Shown here: positions 1 to 8,386 of the stretch, one piece after another
Position numbering within the stretch: position 1 is the first letter of the stretch
How the letters are laid out: each line of letters starts with the position of its first letter
NCBI GenBank assembly: GCA_001799675.1
Contig: MGTX01000032.1
Span: 62,001 to 126,000, forward strand
From: Elusimicrobia bacterium GWA2_66_18
GTDB taxonomy: Bacteria; Elusimicrobiota; Elusimicrobia; UBA1565; UBA9628
Direction: 5' to 3'
DNA: 64,000 nucleotides
Made by a program: the position numbers and the translations under genes
The notes under the pieces: generated by a model
What the model saw: the letters and a program-made list of their open reading frames with translations, nothing else
Database searches by the model: none
Told to the model about the DNA's origin: nothing

Positions 1-1
1 A

Positions 2-868
2 ACCGTGGAAATCAATGCCCCGGTGGAACGCGACGATAACGTCGTCCAGGCGCTTCGGGACGGTCGTGGAGACCTGACCGTCGAGCACAGTTTCGCCATC
101 AGTCGCCGGTCTCTCCGGGAGATCGGTGATTCCGGTTTGAAGATGGTGGCTGAGCCTCCCGTGCGCATGCACTTCATGCATCTCAACGCGTCTCGGAGAC
201 CATTCAAGAGCAAAGCCCTGAGACAGTCGCTGCGCGACTCATTCCTGCGCGCGCTGAAATCCGACGCGCGCTATGCGTCGTCCGGGATCGAAGTGGACCC
301 ATCGTTCATCCCGAAGGGGGGCGTCGGGTACGCCCACCTCGATGTGCCGCGGCCCGGACAGGTTGCAAAAGCATCGGGGGAGCCGGTCGACGTCCTATTT
401 TTTCCTCTGGCTGCGGAGCGGGAAACCCAGGAGGCGATCGAGGACAGCGTGGTGTCCTCTCTCAAAGCGCACGGCCTTGTGCCGAGGGTCAAACGATATC
501 CCGACCGGTTCGAGCCCTTCAACCGCATGAGACGAGGGGACTTCGACGTCATCATCCGTGGGACGGGCATCCTCGTCAACAATCCCTACGCCGACCTGCG
601 GATGATGTTCATGAGCAAAATCGGCGCCATGATCCCGGACCCTTCAGGCGCTGTTGCGGGGCTGATTGAAAAAGCCGAGCGGGAACAAGACTCATCCAAG
701 AGGTCGCGCCTCGTGGAAGAGATCAACCGCTCGGTTTTCGAGGAAGCGGCAATCATCACCTTCGCGCATTCGAACCTGCTTTACATCCATAACCGCGGCG
801 TGGACCTCTCCCATCTCAACATCTTCGCCGATCCCATCGAGTTTAGAGCCGTCAGTTGGAACCCCTAG
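2..868 (+). CDS. Family-5 extracellular solute-binding protein, C-terminal part (5' end outside window)
   Basis: The reading frame is open at the left edge, so this is only the last 289 codons. The text resembles the C-terminal half of SBP_bac_5 (oligopeptide/dipeptide/nickel ABC binding proteins): a segment with conserved FMHLN and 'ALRQSLRDS' (the usual 'vRqAi' position), followed by a 'YADLRMMFMSKIG' stretch and a final alpha-helical tail. Such proteins capture peptides or other solutes in the periplasm for an ABC importer. No permease or ATPase gene follows. Instead a membrane sensor kinase starts 4 nt after the stop, which suggests that the binding protein feeds a signalling protein. That partnership is inference. 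A second member of the family lies at 35812-37566. Confidence 0.75.
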   Translation, partial: TVEINAPVERDDNVVQALRDGRGDLTVEHSFAISRRSLREIGDSGLKMVAEPPVRMHFMHLNASRRPFKSKALRQSLRDSFLRALKSDARYASSGIEVDPSFIPKGGVGYAHLDVPRPGQVAKASGEPVDVLFFPLAAERETQEAIEDSVVSSLKAHGLVPRVKRYPDRFEPFNRMRRGDFDVIIRGTGILVNNPYADLRMMFMSKIGAMIPDPSGAVAGLIEKAEREQDSSKRSRLVEEINRSVFEEAAIITFAHSNLLYIHNRGVDLSHLNIFADPIEFRAVSWNP

Positions 869-872
869 ACCA

Positions 873-2942
873 ATGCGTCTCGCCCCGCTGAAGGACCCCA
901 GGCTTCTCCTCTCATGGCTGCTGGGCGTCTGTCTCATCGCGGCGACGTTCTACGGCGCGACTTCCCGGCTGTGGACTGAGGCAGAGAGCGCCCGGGCCGC
1001 TTCGACGGAAAAGACCGTCGTTGCCGCCTTGGCTGGAGACTTGGCCGAAGGCAACCTGTTCAAGCTCGGCGCGACCGTTTTGAGGCTGAAGCGTGAGGGG
1101 CAACTGAGATCGGCGAGAATATTTGCCATCCGCGATGCGGCCGCAAGCGTCCTATTCCAAACCCCGGAAGCGAACGGCCTCGATGAAGCCCTTTCCCGGA
1201 CGTTCCGTTGCAAAGAACGGAAGCGGGTCGCGCGGCGCTCCGGCGGAGGCGTGGACGTGTGGACGATCCTGCCCGCCAGAATCTCCGGTTTTGATTGCGT
1301 CGCACTGTATTTCAGCTCCGACCTTCCACCCGAACTGGATCTGTTTAAGAGCCGCCTGCTGGCCTCATCCGGAGGACTCATCCTTGTCCTCATCGTGCTT
1401 TTTTCATGGCTGGCGCTGTCCTGGCATCACCGGATATTGAACTTGGAGCTGGCCGCCTCTCGCATGAAAGTCGAAAAGGAATCCGCGATCGAGCAGATCG
1501 CCGCCCAGGTTGCCCACGATATCCGCTCTCCCTTGGCGGCCCTGGAAATCGTTTCCGGGGCTATCGCCCAGCTTCCGGAAGACAAGCGCATCCTGATTCG
1601 CGCCGCCGTCGGCCGCATCCGCGACATCGCCAACAATCTCTTGGACCGTCGGCGCGCCCGAGTTGCCGGGGCCGGGAGCCCATCCGCCGCTTCCGTCGCG
1701 CCCGAGGCGGCATCCCCGCGACTCCTCTCCAGCCTGATCGACCCCGTCGTCAGCGAGAAGCGCCTCCAGTTTAGGTCCCATTCCCGCGTCGACATCGAGC
1801 CCAGGCTCGACGCCTCATCCTACGGGCTTTTTGCCGCGGTGCAGCCCGTGGAGTTCAAGCGTCTGCTCTCCAACCTCGTCAACAACGCGGTCGAGGCCTT
1901 CGGCGAAGGCGCGGGCGCGGTGAGCGTGAGCCTGAGCGCCCGCGAAGGCCGCGCCCTGGTCAGCGTGCAGGACAACGGCAAGGGTATCCCACCCGAGGTG
2001 CTGGCCAAACTGGGGCGCCGAGGGGAGACCCACGGCAAGGTCGGGGGCTCGGGTCTTGGACTGTACCATGCCCGCAGCAGTGCCGAGTCCTGGGGCGGGA
2101 GCCTGGAGCTTTCCTCCGAGGTCGGCAAGGGCACGACGGCGATTTTGGCCCTGCCCTTGGCTCCGGCGCCGGGGTGGTTCGTGCCGGAGCTCTTGCTTGC
2201 GCCAGGCAAGGCCGTGGTGATCCTCGATGACGACGAGAGCATACACCAAGTCTGGCAGGGGAGGCTTGACGCACTGAGGGCGGGCGCGCAAGGAGTCCCC
2301 GTCGTCCACGTTTCGACGCCGGATGAGATACGGGACTGGGTCAAGAACGAGGCGGCCGCGGCGCGAGAGGCGCTCTATCTTTTCGATTACGAGTTGTTGG
2401 GACATCGGGAGACGGGCCTTGCTTTAGCCGAGGAACTGGGGCTCGGGGAGCGTGTGGTGCTGGTGACGAGCCGCTACGAGGAGTCGGAGGTGCTGGAGGG
2501 CTGTCGGAGGCTCAGAGCCCGCATGATTCCCAAAGGCCTGGCTGGTTTCGTTCCCATCCGAGTACAAGCGGCGAAGGCCCCGCCTGCGGCCGCGCCGGAC
2601 GAGAAGGGCGCTAGGCTCGATGCGGTGCTCATCGACGATGATGCGCTGGTGCGGATGAACTGGAGCATGGCAGCCAAACGGGAGGGGAAGTCCTTCAAGA
2701 CGTACGCGGACGCGGCGTCCTTTTTAGCCGAACTGGACGCGGGCGCCATCTCCACGGACACTCCCGTCTACATCGACTCCAACCTCGCCGACGGGGTTAA
2801 AGGCGAGGTCGTGGCCCTTGAGATCAACCGCCGGGGTTTTAAGAGAATTCGACTGGCGACCGGCCACGACCCCTCCGCGTTCGCCCCGATGCCTCATATC
2901 CTCGAAGTCATCGGCAAAGAGCCCCCGTGGGGCGCAACTTGA
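873..2942 (+). CDS. Hybrid sensor histidine kinase with two C-terminal receiver-like domains
   Basis: 689 aa from the ATG 4 nt after the binding-protein gene; no spacing for an independent promoter. Two membrane helices (about residues 11-29 and 163-184) bracket a roughly 130-residue periplasmic sensor region. A HisKA domain follows with AHDIRSPLAAL and phospho-acceptor His at about 215, then a HATPase domain with N-box NLVNNAVEAF (334-343) and G-boxes DNGKGIP and GGSGLGLYHA. The C-terminus carries two receiver-like domains (about 446-565 and 583-689), with acidic pockets LDDDES and LIDDD and candidate acceptor Asp near 505; the second seems degenerate, with no clear conserved lysine. It probably senses an envelope ligand and phosphorylates itself or a partner. 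No separate response regulator is adjacent. Confidence 0.88.
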   Translation: MRLAPLKDPRLLLSWLLGVCLIAATFYGATSRLWTEAESARAASTEKTVVAALAGDLAEGNLFKLGATVLRLKREGQLRSARIFAIRDAAASVLFQTPEANGLDEALSRTFRCKERKRVARRSGGGVDVWTILPARISGFDCVALYFSSDLPPELDLFKSRLLASSGGLILVLIVLFSWLALSWHHRILNLELAASRMKVEKESAIEQIAAQVAHDIRSPLAALEIVSGAIAQLPEDKRILIRAAVGRIRDIANNLLDRRRARVAGAGSPSAASVAPEAASPRLLSSLIDPVVSEKRLQFRSHSRVDIEPRLDASSYGLFAAVQPVEFKRLLSNLVNNAVEAFGEGAGAVSVSLSAREGRALVSVQDNGKGIPPEVLAKLGRRGETHGKVGGSGLGLYHARSSAESWGGSLELSSEVGKGTTAILALPLAPAPGWFVPELLLAPGKAVVILDDDESIHQVWQGRLDALRAGAQGVPVVHVSTPDEIRDWVKNEAAAAREALYLFDYELLGHRETGLALAEELGLGERVVLVTSRYEESEVLEGCRRLRARMIPKGLAGFVPIRVQAAKAPPAAAPDEKGARLDAVLIDDDALVRMNWSMAAKREGKSFKTYADAASFLAELDAGAISTDTPVYIDSNLADGVKGEVVALEINRRGFKRIRLATGHDPSAFAPMPHILEVIGKEPPWGAT

Positions 2943-2994
2943 GGTTTTTTGAGATTGTCGCGGCAGTAACGGCGCCCGCAGGCCTGGAGAAAAC

Positions 2995-3582
2995 TTAGGG
3001 CTTTCGACCTATATTCGTCTTGACCGGCAGGAGGCGCGCGCCGCGCAGGAAGGCCTCCCAGGCGATCTCCCCGAGCCTCTCGGGGTCCGCGACGGGGCTT
3101 TCCCGCTGGTGGGAGAGCACGATGAACCGCCCGTCTTTGAAGGGCGCAAGGACGCAGAACGACTCGGCGCCCATCCGCGGCCTCGCCGAGGAGGACTCAT
3201 GCGGACCGCCTTGCGCGAGAGGGAAACGGCGGCGGTACAGCGCCAAGGGCCGTCCGGCGACCGGCGCCGCGCCCCGTTTTTGCGCCTCGCGCCCCATCGT
3301 GGTCGCGGCCGGTCCGGCGAGGAAATCCGCGGGGGTCTTGTAAAAGGAACCCTTCGCCCCGAAGACCCGGACGACCAGGCGGTCTGCGCCCCGCTCGAAG
3401 GCCACGACGAGGTCGGCGCCCGCCGCGTTGGAATAGGTCGTCCGGCGCCAGCCCGGCGGGGTCTCGACCTGGATGAGGCCGGCGACGATTTCTGAGGGGG
3501 GGGAGGTCTTCATGGGGGGCTCCTTGGCCGCTCCGGCCAGGGCCGCAGGCGCGAGGAGGCAGGCCAGGCCTAGCGTTCTCAT
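2995..3582 (-). CDS. Secreted protein of unknown function
   Basis: 195 aa with a signal peptide (hydrophobic run LGLACLLAPAALAGA, probable cleavage after AGA). No family recognised. The mature part has a beta-rich central stretch (VVAFERGADRLVVRVFGAKGSF) and a C-terminal portion resembling small periplasmic lipid- or peptide-binding folds, but I cannot name it. The start ATG overlaps the stop of the upstream metallopeptidase-like gene by one base (TGATG arrangement), so the two are translationally coupled and probably act together in the envelope. Confidence 0.7.
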   Translation of the reverse strand: MRTLGLACLLAPAALAGAAKEPPMKTSPPSEIVAGLIQVETPPGWRRTTYSNAAGADLVVAFERGADRLVVRVFGAKGSFYKTPADFLAGPAATTMGREAQKRGAAPVAGRPLALYRRRFPLAQGGPHESSSARPRMGAESFCVLAPFKDGRFIVLSHQRESPVADPERLGEIAWEAFLRGARLLPVKTNIGRKP

Positions 3583-4880
3583 CAGCGGCCCCAGTGGCGA
3601 GGGTTGTCTCGCAGGTCGTCCTGGTAGAGCGTCTCCAGGCCGTCTTCATCGATCTGATCGGGCGGGGGCGGAGTCCGGGTCTCGGGCTTGCGGCCCTGCG
3701 TCTGCATCCCGAGGCGCGCGCGGTAGCGCGAGATACGCTCCTCGCAGGACCGGAGGTACTCGGAGCGCGAGGATTGGGAGAGTTGCCACAGCTGCTCGAG
3801 GCCGGGCTCGGTGTCGAGGAAATCGATGCGATTTTGGAGAGAATCCTCGACCTTGTGGGAATACGTCATCAGTCGGGGGAGTTCCCGCTCCAGGAAGTTC
3901 TCGATGTCTTCGCTGATCGAGGCGAATCGGCGGCGTTCCATGCCGTGGCCGGCCGTGAGATGTTCGATGATGATGCGCCACTTGCGCATCTTGACGGCTT
4001 CGTCGTCGAGCCGCTCGCGGCGGCGGCGCGTCTCTTCTAGGCGGGACCTCAGCACCGGGAGCGGATCGCCCATCTCGGCGGGGCTCAAGGACTGGGCGTA
4101 ATAAGGGTCGATGAGAGCGCTTCTATCGTGGAAGCGCTCGGGATCCTGCAGGTAGCTCCACATGTCGCCGTCGCTTAAAGGGGCGCCGAGTTCGCTGAGG
4201 ACCAGCCAGCCGATCAGGCGGGCGTTGGCCTCGTCGCCGCGGTAGAGGTTGAGCATCCACGCGGGGAAGTTGTCGCGGGCGGCCCTCTGGTGTTCGAGGG
4301 CGTGTCCGAACATCTCATGGGCGATGGTCTCCGCCATATTTTGGGCGGCGAAGGGCGGGTCGGCGTCGAGGAAAAGGCTGTTGAGCGCGACGACGGACCG
4401 CCCATCGAGGGACCGCCCATTGGACCGGGTCTCGCCCAGCACCCCGGACACCACCCTGACGCCGTTGACCGTGATAAGCGAGCCGTCGAGCTTGTCGAAG
4501 CGGATGTCGCAGGAGGCTCCCTCGTCCACGAAATCCTCCGCGGCTTGCCGGCCGGTCCTGGTCCGGAGGATGTCGCGCAGGGCCTCTTGGAGCGCGGCGG
4601 CGGCCCGGGGGTCCGAGTTCCGGTAGAGCGTGACTCGGGAGAGGAGAGCGCGGAGCAACCGAGGCTCCTCCGTCACGGCGGATGCCGGGCGCGCGGATTC
4701 GGTTTGGCCGGGCGACGTCGGGACTTCCACGCCCGGCGGGCGTCGCAGTCCGCCGTCGAAATCGAGAGCGTCGACGGCGCCGGGAGTCAGGAGGTCCGCC
4801 TCCACCGAGGTCGCCGCCGCCGGGCCCGCGGCCAACAGCGGGAGGATGACGCAAACGGCGTGTCTCAAGCTCCGGGGCAT
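3582..4880 (-). CDS. Secreted protein with HExxxH-type metal motif, putative metallopeptidase
   Basis: 432 aa. I chose the ATG at 4880 rather than the upstream ATG at 4922 because it begins a clear signal peptide (SLRHAVCVILPLLAAGPAAA) and has AGGA about 7 nt upstream. A TATAAT hexamer lies at about 4892-4897 (minus strand). In the middle of the protein sits AETIAHEMFGHALEHQ, an HE-xxx-H arrangement followed by another His, as in zinc peptidase-like proteins that lack strict HExxH spacing. The C-terminal half is helical and charged. Catalytic activity is inferred from the motif only. The gene is coupled to the secreted protein downstream. Confidence 0.65.
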   Translation of the reverse strand: MPRSLRHAVCVILPLLAAGPAAATSVEADLLTPGAVDALDFDGGLRRPPGVEVPTSPGQTESARPASAVTEEPRLLRALLSRVTLYRNSDPRAAAALQEALRDILRTRTGRQAAEDFVDEGASCDIRFDKLDGSLITVNGVRVVSGVLGETRSNGRSLDGRSVVALNSLFLDADPPFAAQNMAETIAHEMFGHALEHQRAARDNFPAWMLNLYRGDEANARLIGWLVLSELGAPLSDGDMWSYLQDPERFHDRSALIDPYYAQSLSPAEMGDPLPVLRSRLEETRRRRERLDDEAVKMRKWRIIIEHLTAGHGMERRRFASISEDIENFLERELPRLMTYSHKVEDSLQNRIDFLDTEPGLEQLWQLSQSSRSEYLRSCEERISRYRARLGMQTQGRKPETRTPPPPDQIDEDGLETLYQDDLRDNPRHWGR

Positions 4881-5079
4881 GGCAATCCTGGGATTATAGG
4901 GAGCGGCGGCGTCTTGCGCCAAGGGTCTTAATGCCTACGTCGCCGCCAGTTTTGCTCTAATTCGGCAACCGCTGTTCCAGCCTCGTTTTTATCGCGGGTC
5001 AGGGACAGCGGTTATTATTTTGGTCCCGTCGTCTTAGGGAAAGGCGGGATTCGAACTTTCCTCGCCCGCCGGTCCTCTA
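4881..5079. other. Intergenic spacer with T-arm-like repeat copy A
   Basis: No gene is seen here. At 5023-5060 lies GTCCCGTCGTC, then GGGATTCGAACTTTC 23 nt from the start of the first block. GGTTCGAATCC-type sequence (here in reverse) is the signature of tRNA T-arms, but the flanks do not fold as a tRNA. A closely similar unit occurs at 7879-7915. Confidence 0.5.
5023..5060 (-). repeat. T-arm-like direct repeat, copy A (left edge of island)
   Basis: GTCCCGTCGTC at 5023-5033 and GGGATTCGAACTTTC at 5046-5060. It matches copy B (7879-7915) in both blocks, in the same orientation and with almost the same spacing (23 versus 22 nt). The two copies bracket the ATPase-dockerin gene pair. Origin as an integration scar is inference. 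Confidence 0.5.
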
Positions 5080-6558
5080 CTACTCATCGGCCGGCAGGCC
5101 GTAGAGCAGGTGAGGATTAATCGTCATGATGTGGTAGACTCCGTTGAGGTTCGCCATCGTGTCGCGGATGAACTCTGACATCACAGCCGGATTTCGACCT
5201 TCTTCGCGATAGTCCTTAACCTCACGGGCGAGCGCGAGTCGGACCGACTCCTCGGGCGACTTATAGATGGCGATCCCGCCGAATACGTTCCAGTGGCGGC
5301 TCTTGTCAGGTCCGTCCTCCTTGTTGCCCGGCAGGAGAAAGTTCTCCAGCGCAATGGAGGATGGGAGCTGAGTGCGAGGAATGCTCTTTACCCATGCGAA
5401 CGGGATGCGGACGGCCTCATCAAGCAGGCCGACGGCGGCGCGCTTGTCGCCGGGCTTGATGCGCATCGCCTCGCGGTAAAGCAGGACCATCGGGAGATTG
5501 TGGTTCTCTAGAGGCATGTCGGCATGCTTCGGAGTCGTGCGCGCCACCGCCCGCAGGTAGCGCCGGTCGTGCTGCGCAAAAAGCGAGAGCTTCATAAAAT
5601 CCTGGCGCGTTGTCGTGGACTTGAAGTATTGCCACACAGCACGGTCCGAATAGTTCCGGAGCTTAAGCATGTCGCGCGGTGGGGCCAACGTCTCAAGATT
5701 CATCTCTAGTCCGAGGTCACGACGAAGCAGGTCCGACATCTTCCGGAAGACCGCGCTGGTCGGCTGCCTCCCTGCGGAATACTCCCGGTAGAGCGGGGAC
5801 TCCTGAAGTTCCCGCAGGTGGTCGCGGAAGATGAGAGTCCCCGCCACGAAATGTGTTTGCCCTTTCACCGTCAGAGTTTCGGCGTCCTCGCTCAACTCAA
5901 TGAGCATCATGAGGAGCGGGAAGAGGTCGTGTTCGGACCATAGCGCCTCACAACGCTTAAGTTTGCGCAGCACGTATTCACGCTCGACCGGCAGCAAATT
6001 CGCGCGACGTAGGCCGTAGGCGATGGAGAAACGCAGTCCTTCGTCATAGACCTCGGCCTGCAGCCGATCCCGATAGAGAGTGCGCGGCTCGCGCGCCATC
6101 GTGCGCAAGAATGGCAACGGCGATCTCACGAGCGCAGGATGGTCGAGGATCATGGTGGGGCGCTGCGTGTATTCCGAGGAGGGAAGGTACAAGAAGAATT
6201 CCCTGGGATAGGGGAACGAAAGTCTGGTCACGATGGCATCCGTACGGGCTTTGTAAGGGTCGCCGACCGCGTACAGCCTTTCCAGAATGCGGATATCCTC
6301 ATCGTCGATAAAGCCGTTGCGATTGGCGTCCACCTTCAGAGCCTCGAGGCGGGGCCGTGCATAGGGATTGGCAAGGAAGCGGTGAAGCAGGACGACGTCC
6401 TTTTCGTCCCAGGCATGGTCGCCGTTGAGGTCCCCCAGCATGATGAGTTCGGAGTGCATGCCGATGCGGTGGACAGGGAGCGTGTAGTACGTCGTGGCGG
6501 TAGCCGAAACGGCAATCAGGATTCCGTAAAGGAATATTCTCAATTTCTTGCCATTCAT
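5080..6558 (-). CDS. Membrane-anchored or secreted protein with N-terminal dockerin type I-like repeats
   Basis: 492 aa. The N-terminus is a signal anchor (LRIFLYGILIAVSATATTYY). Residues about 42-96 hold two calcium-loop repeats, GDLNGDHAWDEKDVVLLHRFL and DANRNGFIDDEDIRILERL, matching the F-hand duplicated segments of type I dockerins. Known dockerins plug into cohesin modules or serve as calcium-binding spacers. The remaining ~390 residues, helical and rich in Arg/Leu, match no family I recognise. No cohesin gene is nearby. The start overlaps the stop of the ATPase gene upstream (ATGA), so it is second in a two-gene operon. Base composition is visibly less GC-rich than in most neighbours, suggesting acquisition. 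Confidence 0.75.
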   Translation of the reverse strand: MNGKKLRIFLYGILIAVSATATTYYTLPVHRIGMHSELIMLGDLNGDHAWDEKDVVLLHRFLANPYARPRLEALKVDANRNGFIDDEDIRILERLYAVGDPYKARTDAIVTRLSFPYPREFFLYLPSSEYTQRPTMILDHPALVRSPLPFLRTMAREPRTLYRDRLQAEVYDEGLRFSIAYGLRRANLLPVEREYVLRKLKRCEALWSEHDLFPLLMMLIELSEDAETLTVKGQTHFVAGTLIFRDHLRELQESPLYREYSAGRQPTSAVFRKMSDLLRRDLGLEMNLETLAPPRDMLKLRNYSDRAVWQYFKSTTTRQDFMKLSLFAQHDRRYLRAVARTTPKHADMPLENHNLPMVLLYREAMRIKPGDKRAAVGLLDEAVRIPFAWVKSIPRTQLPSSIALENFLLPGNKEDGPDKSRHWNVFGGIAIYKSPEESVRLALAREVKDYREEGRNPAVMSEFIRDTMANLNGVYHIMTINPHLLYGLPADE

Positions 6559-7766
6559 ATCTTTGCCTTGACCAGGAAGTCTTCAAGGCTGATCCCCTCA
6601 ACATTACTTGCCGCAACCTCGCGCGTGATCATAACGAGCCTCGCTTGTTTATTGCGATGGCTGAAGGCCTTCAGCCCATCAGGCAAACCGGCTTCTTTGC
6701 CGGATTTAACCTCAATGGCAACAAGTTCTTGTCCGCGCTTAAGAATAAAGTCGACCTCATCCTGACGATCGCGCCAGTAGAAGACCTCCCCACCCTCCCG
6801 CTCTGCCATCGCCACCAATGCGGCGCCAACAGCGTTCTCGACAAGGCGGCCCTTCCAGGCCGGATCGACCCGCCCGTTTTTGATTATGGCTGGAGTCAGG
6901 GCGGTCACTAAGCTGTTGTCTCTGAGAACGATCTTAGGAATGGATCCCCTCTGCCGGATGCGGCTGCCGCTCCACCTTTGCAGCGGCGCCATCAGGTAGG
7001 CAGCGGAGAGAAGGTGGAAATAATGCGCTATCGTGACCGTGTTGCCGGCATCGCTCAGCTGGCCGAGCATCTTCTGGTAGCTCATGATTTCAGCCGGATG
7101 AGCGCAGGCCATGCCGAAGGCCTGTCGAAGAAGAGCCGGTTTTTGAACGGGCGACATCAAAAGAACATCCTTGCCGATAACCGTTTCGATGAGAGAATCC
7201 CTTATAAATCTCGACCACCGCACGGGGTCCTTCCTGAGTTCAAGCGCCCCAGGATATCCCCCGAAAACGAAGAACTCATCGAGCGTCAAGCCGAAGCAAT
7301 CCCGACACTCCAAAAATGACCACTGCATATGCCGATGAAGTTCGAAGCGGCCCGCAAGGCTTTCCGTCAAGCCGCGCTGAACGAGCAACGCCGACGAGCC
7401 TAGGAGGACGACTCGCAAGCGAGTCCGCTTCCGGCGATCTTCATCAACAAGGACCTTGACCGCCTCGCTCCAGTGCGGAATTTTCTGGACCTCATCGAGG
7501 ATCAGCAGCGTATCCTCACCAGCCTTCAAAGGAAGTTCGCGGGCCTTTTTCCAGTGATCGGAAATCCATTCAGAGCCCGGCGTATGGGGCTGATCTGCGG
7601 TTTCGTAGATTTTCTGCCCCTGCCAACGCTCCTGGGCCTGAAGCGCGATAGTCGTTTTTCCAACCTGCCGGGGGCCCGTTACGACCTGAAGAAGCCTTGG
7701 CTCACCGGTAAGCGCGCTCCAAAGAGCATCGAACAGGTGCTGACGGACGTATGTCATTTCAGCCAT
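6555..7766 (-). CDS. AAA family ATPase with DUF4143 domain
   Basis: 403 aa from the ATG at 7766. Walker A is GPRQVGKTT, Walker B is LLILDEVQ, and a sensor-like region reads VVLLGSSALL. The C-terminal DUF4143 domain has a nuclease-like DEVDFIL...AIEVKSG core (PD-(D/E)xK pattern). Members are common in mobile or accessory regions of bacteria and archaea and their biological role is poorly defined. The first gene of a two-gene unit: its TGA overlaps the ATG of the dockerin gene. A strong promoter ends exactly at the start codon (see 7773-7801), so the ATG at 7766 is preferred over the in-frame TTG at 7787, which lies inside the promoter spacer. Confidence 0.88.
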   Translation of the reverse strand: MAEMTYVRQHLFDALWSALTGEPRLLQVVTGPRQVGKTTIALQAQERWQGQKIYETADQPHTPGSEWISDHWKKARELPLKAGEDTLLILDEVQKIPHWSEAVKVLVDEDRRKRTRLRVVLLGSSALLVQRGLTESLAGRFELHRHMQWSFLECRDCFGLTLDEFFVFGGYPGALELRKDPVRWSRFIRDSLIETVIGKDVLLMSPVQKPALLRQAFGMACAHPAEIMSYQKMLGQLSDAGNTVTIAHYFHLLSAAYLMAPLQRWSGSRIRQRGSIPKIVLRDNSLVTALTPAIIKNGRVDPAWKGRLVENAVGAALVAMAEREGGEVFYWRDRQDEVDFILKRGQELVAIEVKSGKEAGLPDGLKAFSHRNKQARLVMITREVAASNVEGISLEDFLVKAKI

Positions 7767-7772
7767 ATGCCC

Positions 7773-7801
7773 ATTGTAGCTCCACAAAATCCAATAGTCA
7801 A
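7773..7801 (-). promoter_or_regulatory. Consensus promoter, leaderless start for the ATPase-dockerin operon
   Basis: Minus-strand TTGACT (7801-7796), a 17-bp spacer, and TACAAT (7778-7773). Six bases then separate the -10 box from the ATG at 7766, so the transcript should begin at or beside the start codon. This is the best promoter match in the window. Confidence 0.75.
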
Positions 7802-8102
7802 CGGTTTACTCAGTCGTATGAGTAATTCGTTTTTGATGAGAATTCCGACGCCTCTCAAAGGCCCAGTTGACATTTTCAGTCCCCTCGTCGCCTGAACGGA
7901 GGGATTCGAACTTTTCTTCCTTTCCACAGAAGATAGATGCCACGCAAGAGAATAGGCGTCTCACCACAAATTCCCTTCTTGCTTTTGACTTTGATCAAAT
8001 TCACGGCCCAAGAAAGAATCAAAGACGGGATATAATCTCACGGGTGCGGACCGGACACGGATCAAAGCGGCATTGAAACTTCAAGAAAATCGGACGTGGT
8101 AG
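7802..8102. other. Gene-free, less GC-rich stretch upstream of the island
   Basis: No coding sequence is supported. It contains T-arm-like repeat copy B (7879-7915), a TATAAT hexamer at 8031-8036 without a good -35, and an AGGAGG at 8101-8106 that precedes the NlpC/P60 relic but no valid start codon. Confidence 0.5.
7879..7915 (-). repeat. T-arm-like direct repeat, copy B (right edge of island)
   Basis: GTCCCCTCGTC at 7879-7889 and GGGATTCGAACTTTT at 7901-7915. Partner of copy A at 5023-5060. Neither copy forms a complete tRNA. Confidence 0.5.
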
Positions 8103-8264
8103 GAGGAAATCGTCGAGAAGCCCGGCAAGGCGTCCGCTGCCGCGGCTTCACCGGAGTTCAAGCACCAAGGCATCGACTGCTCAGCGCTTACCCAGAACTC
8201 CTACGGGGAGAACCGCGTCAAGATCCCGCGCGTGAGCCGCGACCAGTGGAAGACATACGATCCT
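8103..8264 (+). pseudogene. Fragment of an NlpC/P60-type cell-wall peptidase
   Basis: In one frame the text reads ...SPEFKHQGIDCSALTQ, then NSYGENRVKIPRVSRDQW. This is the catalytic-Cys block of NlpC/P60 endopeptidases (GxDCSGxV...Y...G..lPR.S..Q), with the usual Gly after DCS replaced by Ala. The frame begins directly after a TAG, has no start codon, and loses resemblance after about 8264, before the catalytic His region. It therefore looks like a relic. An AGGAGG at 8101-8106 may be its original ribosome site. Confidence 0.55.
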
Positions 8265-8342
8265 TCATGCCCTCGGCGCCCATTATCGCGGACGCGGCTT
8301 TGCTGTATCGCGCGGCTCTGGGGACTGAGGTCCTGGCGCTCT

Positions 8343-8370
8343 CCTTCGTGCGCTGATCAGCGCACGAAGG
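8343..8370. repeat. Perfect 28-bp palindrome downstream of a secreted-protein gene
   Basis: CCTTCGTGCGCTGA followed immediately by its reverse complement. It lies 16 bp beyond the stop of the minus-strand gene 8387-9439. It could act as a transcription terminator hairpin, but no T-run follows on either strand; it could equally be a protein-binding dyad. Confidence 0.55.
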
Positions 8371-8386
8371 CGGCCTCGACTTTCTC

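Noticed and set aside
5046..5060. Partial tRNA gene
   Set aside because: Only the T-loop-like motif is present; the stems do not pair.
8096..8356. 86-aa open frame MVGGNRREARQG...
   Set aside because: Text is not protein-like; the NlpC/P60 signature is in a different frame of the same stretch.
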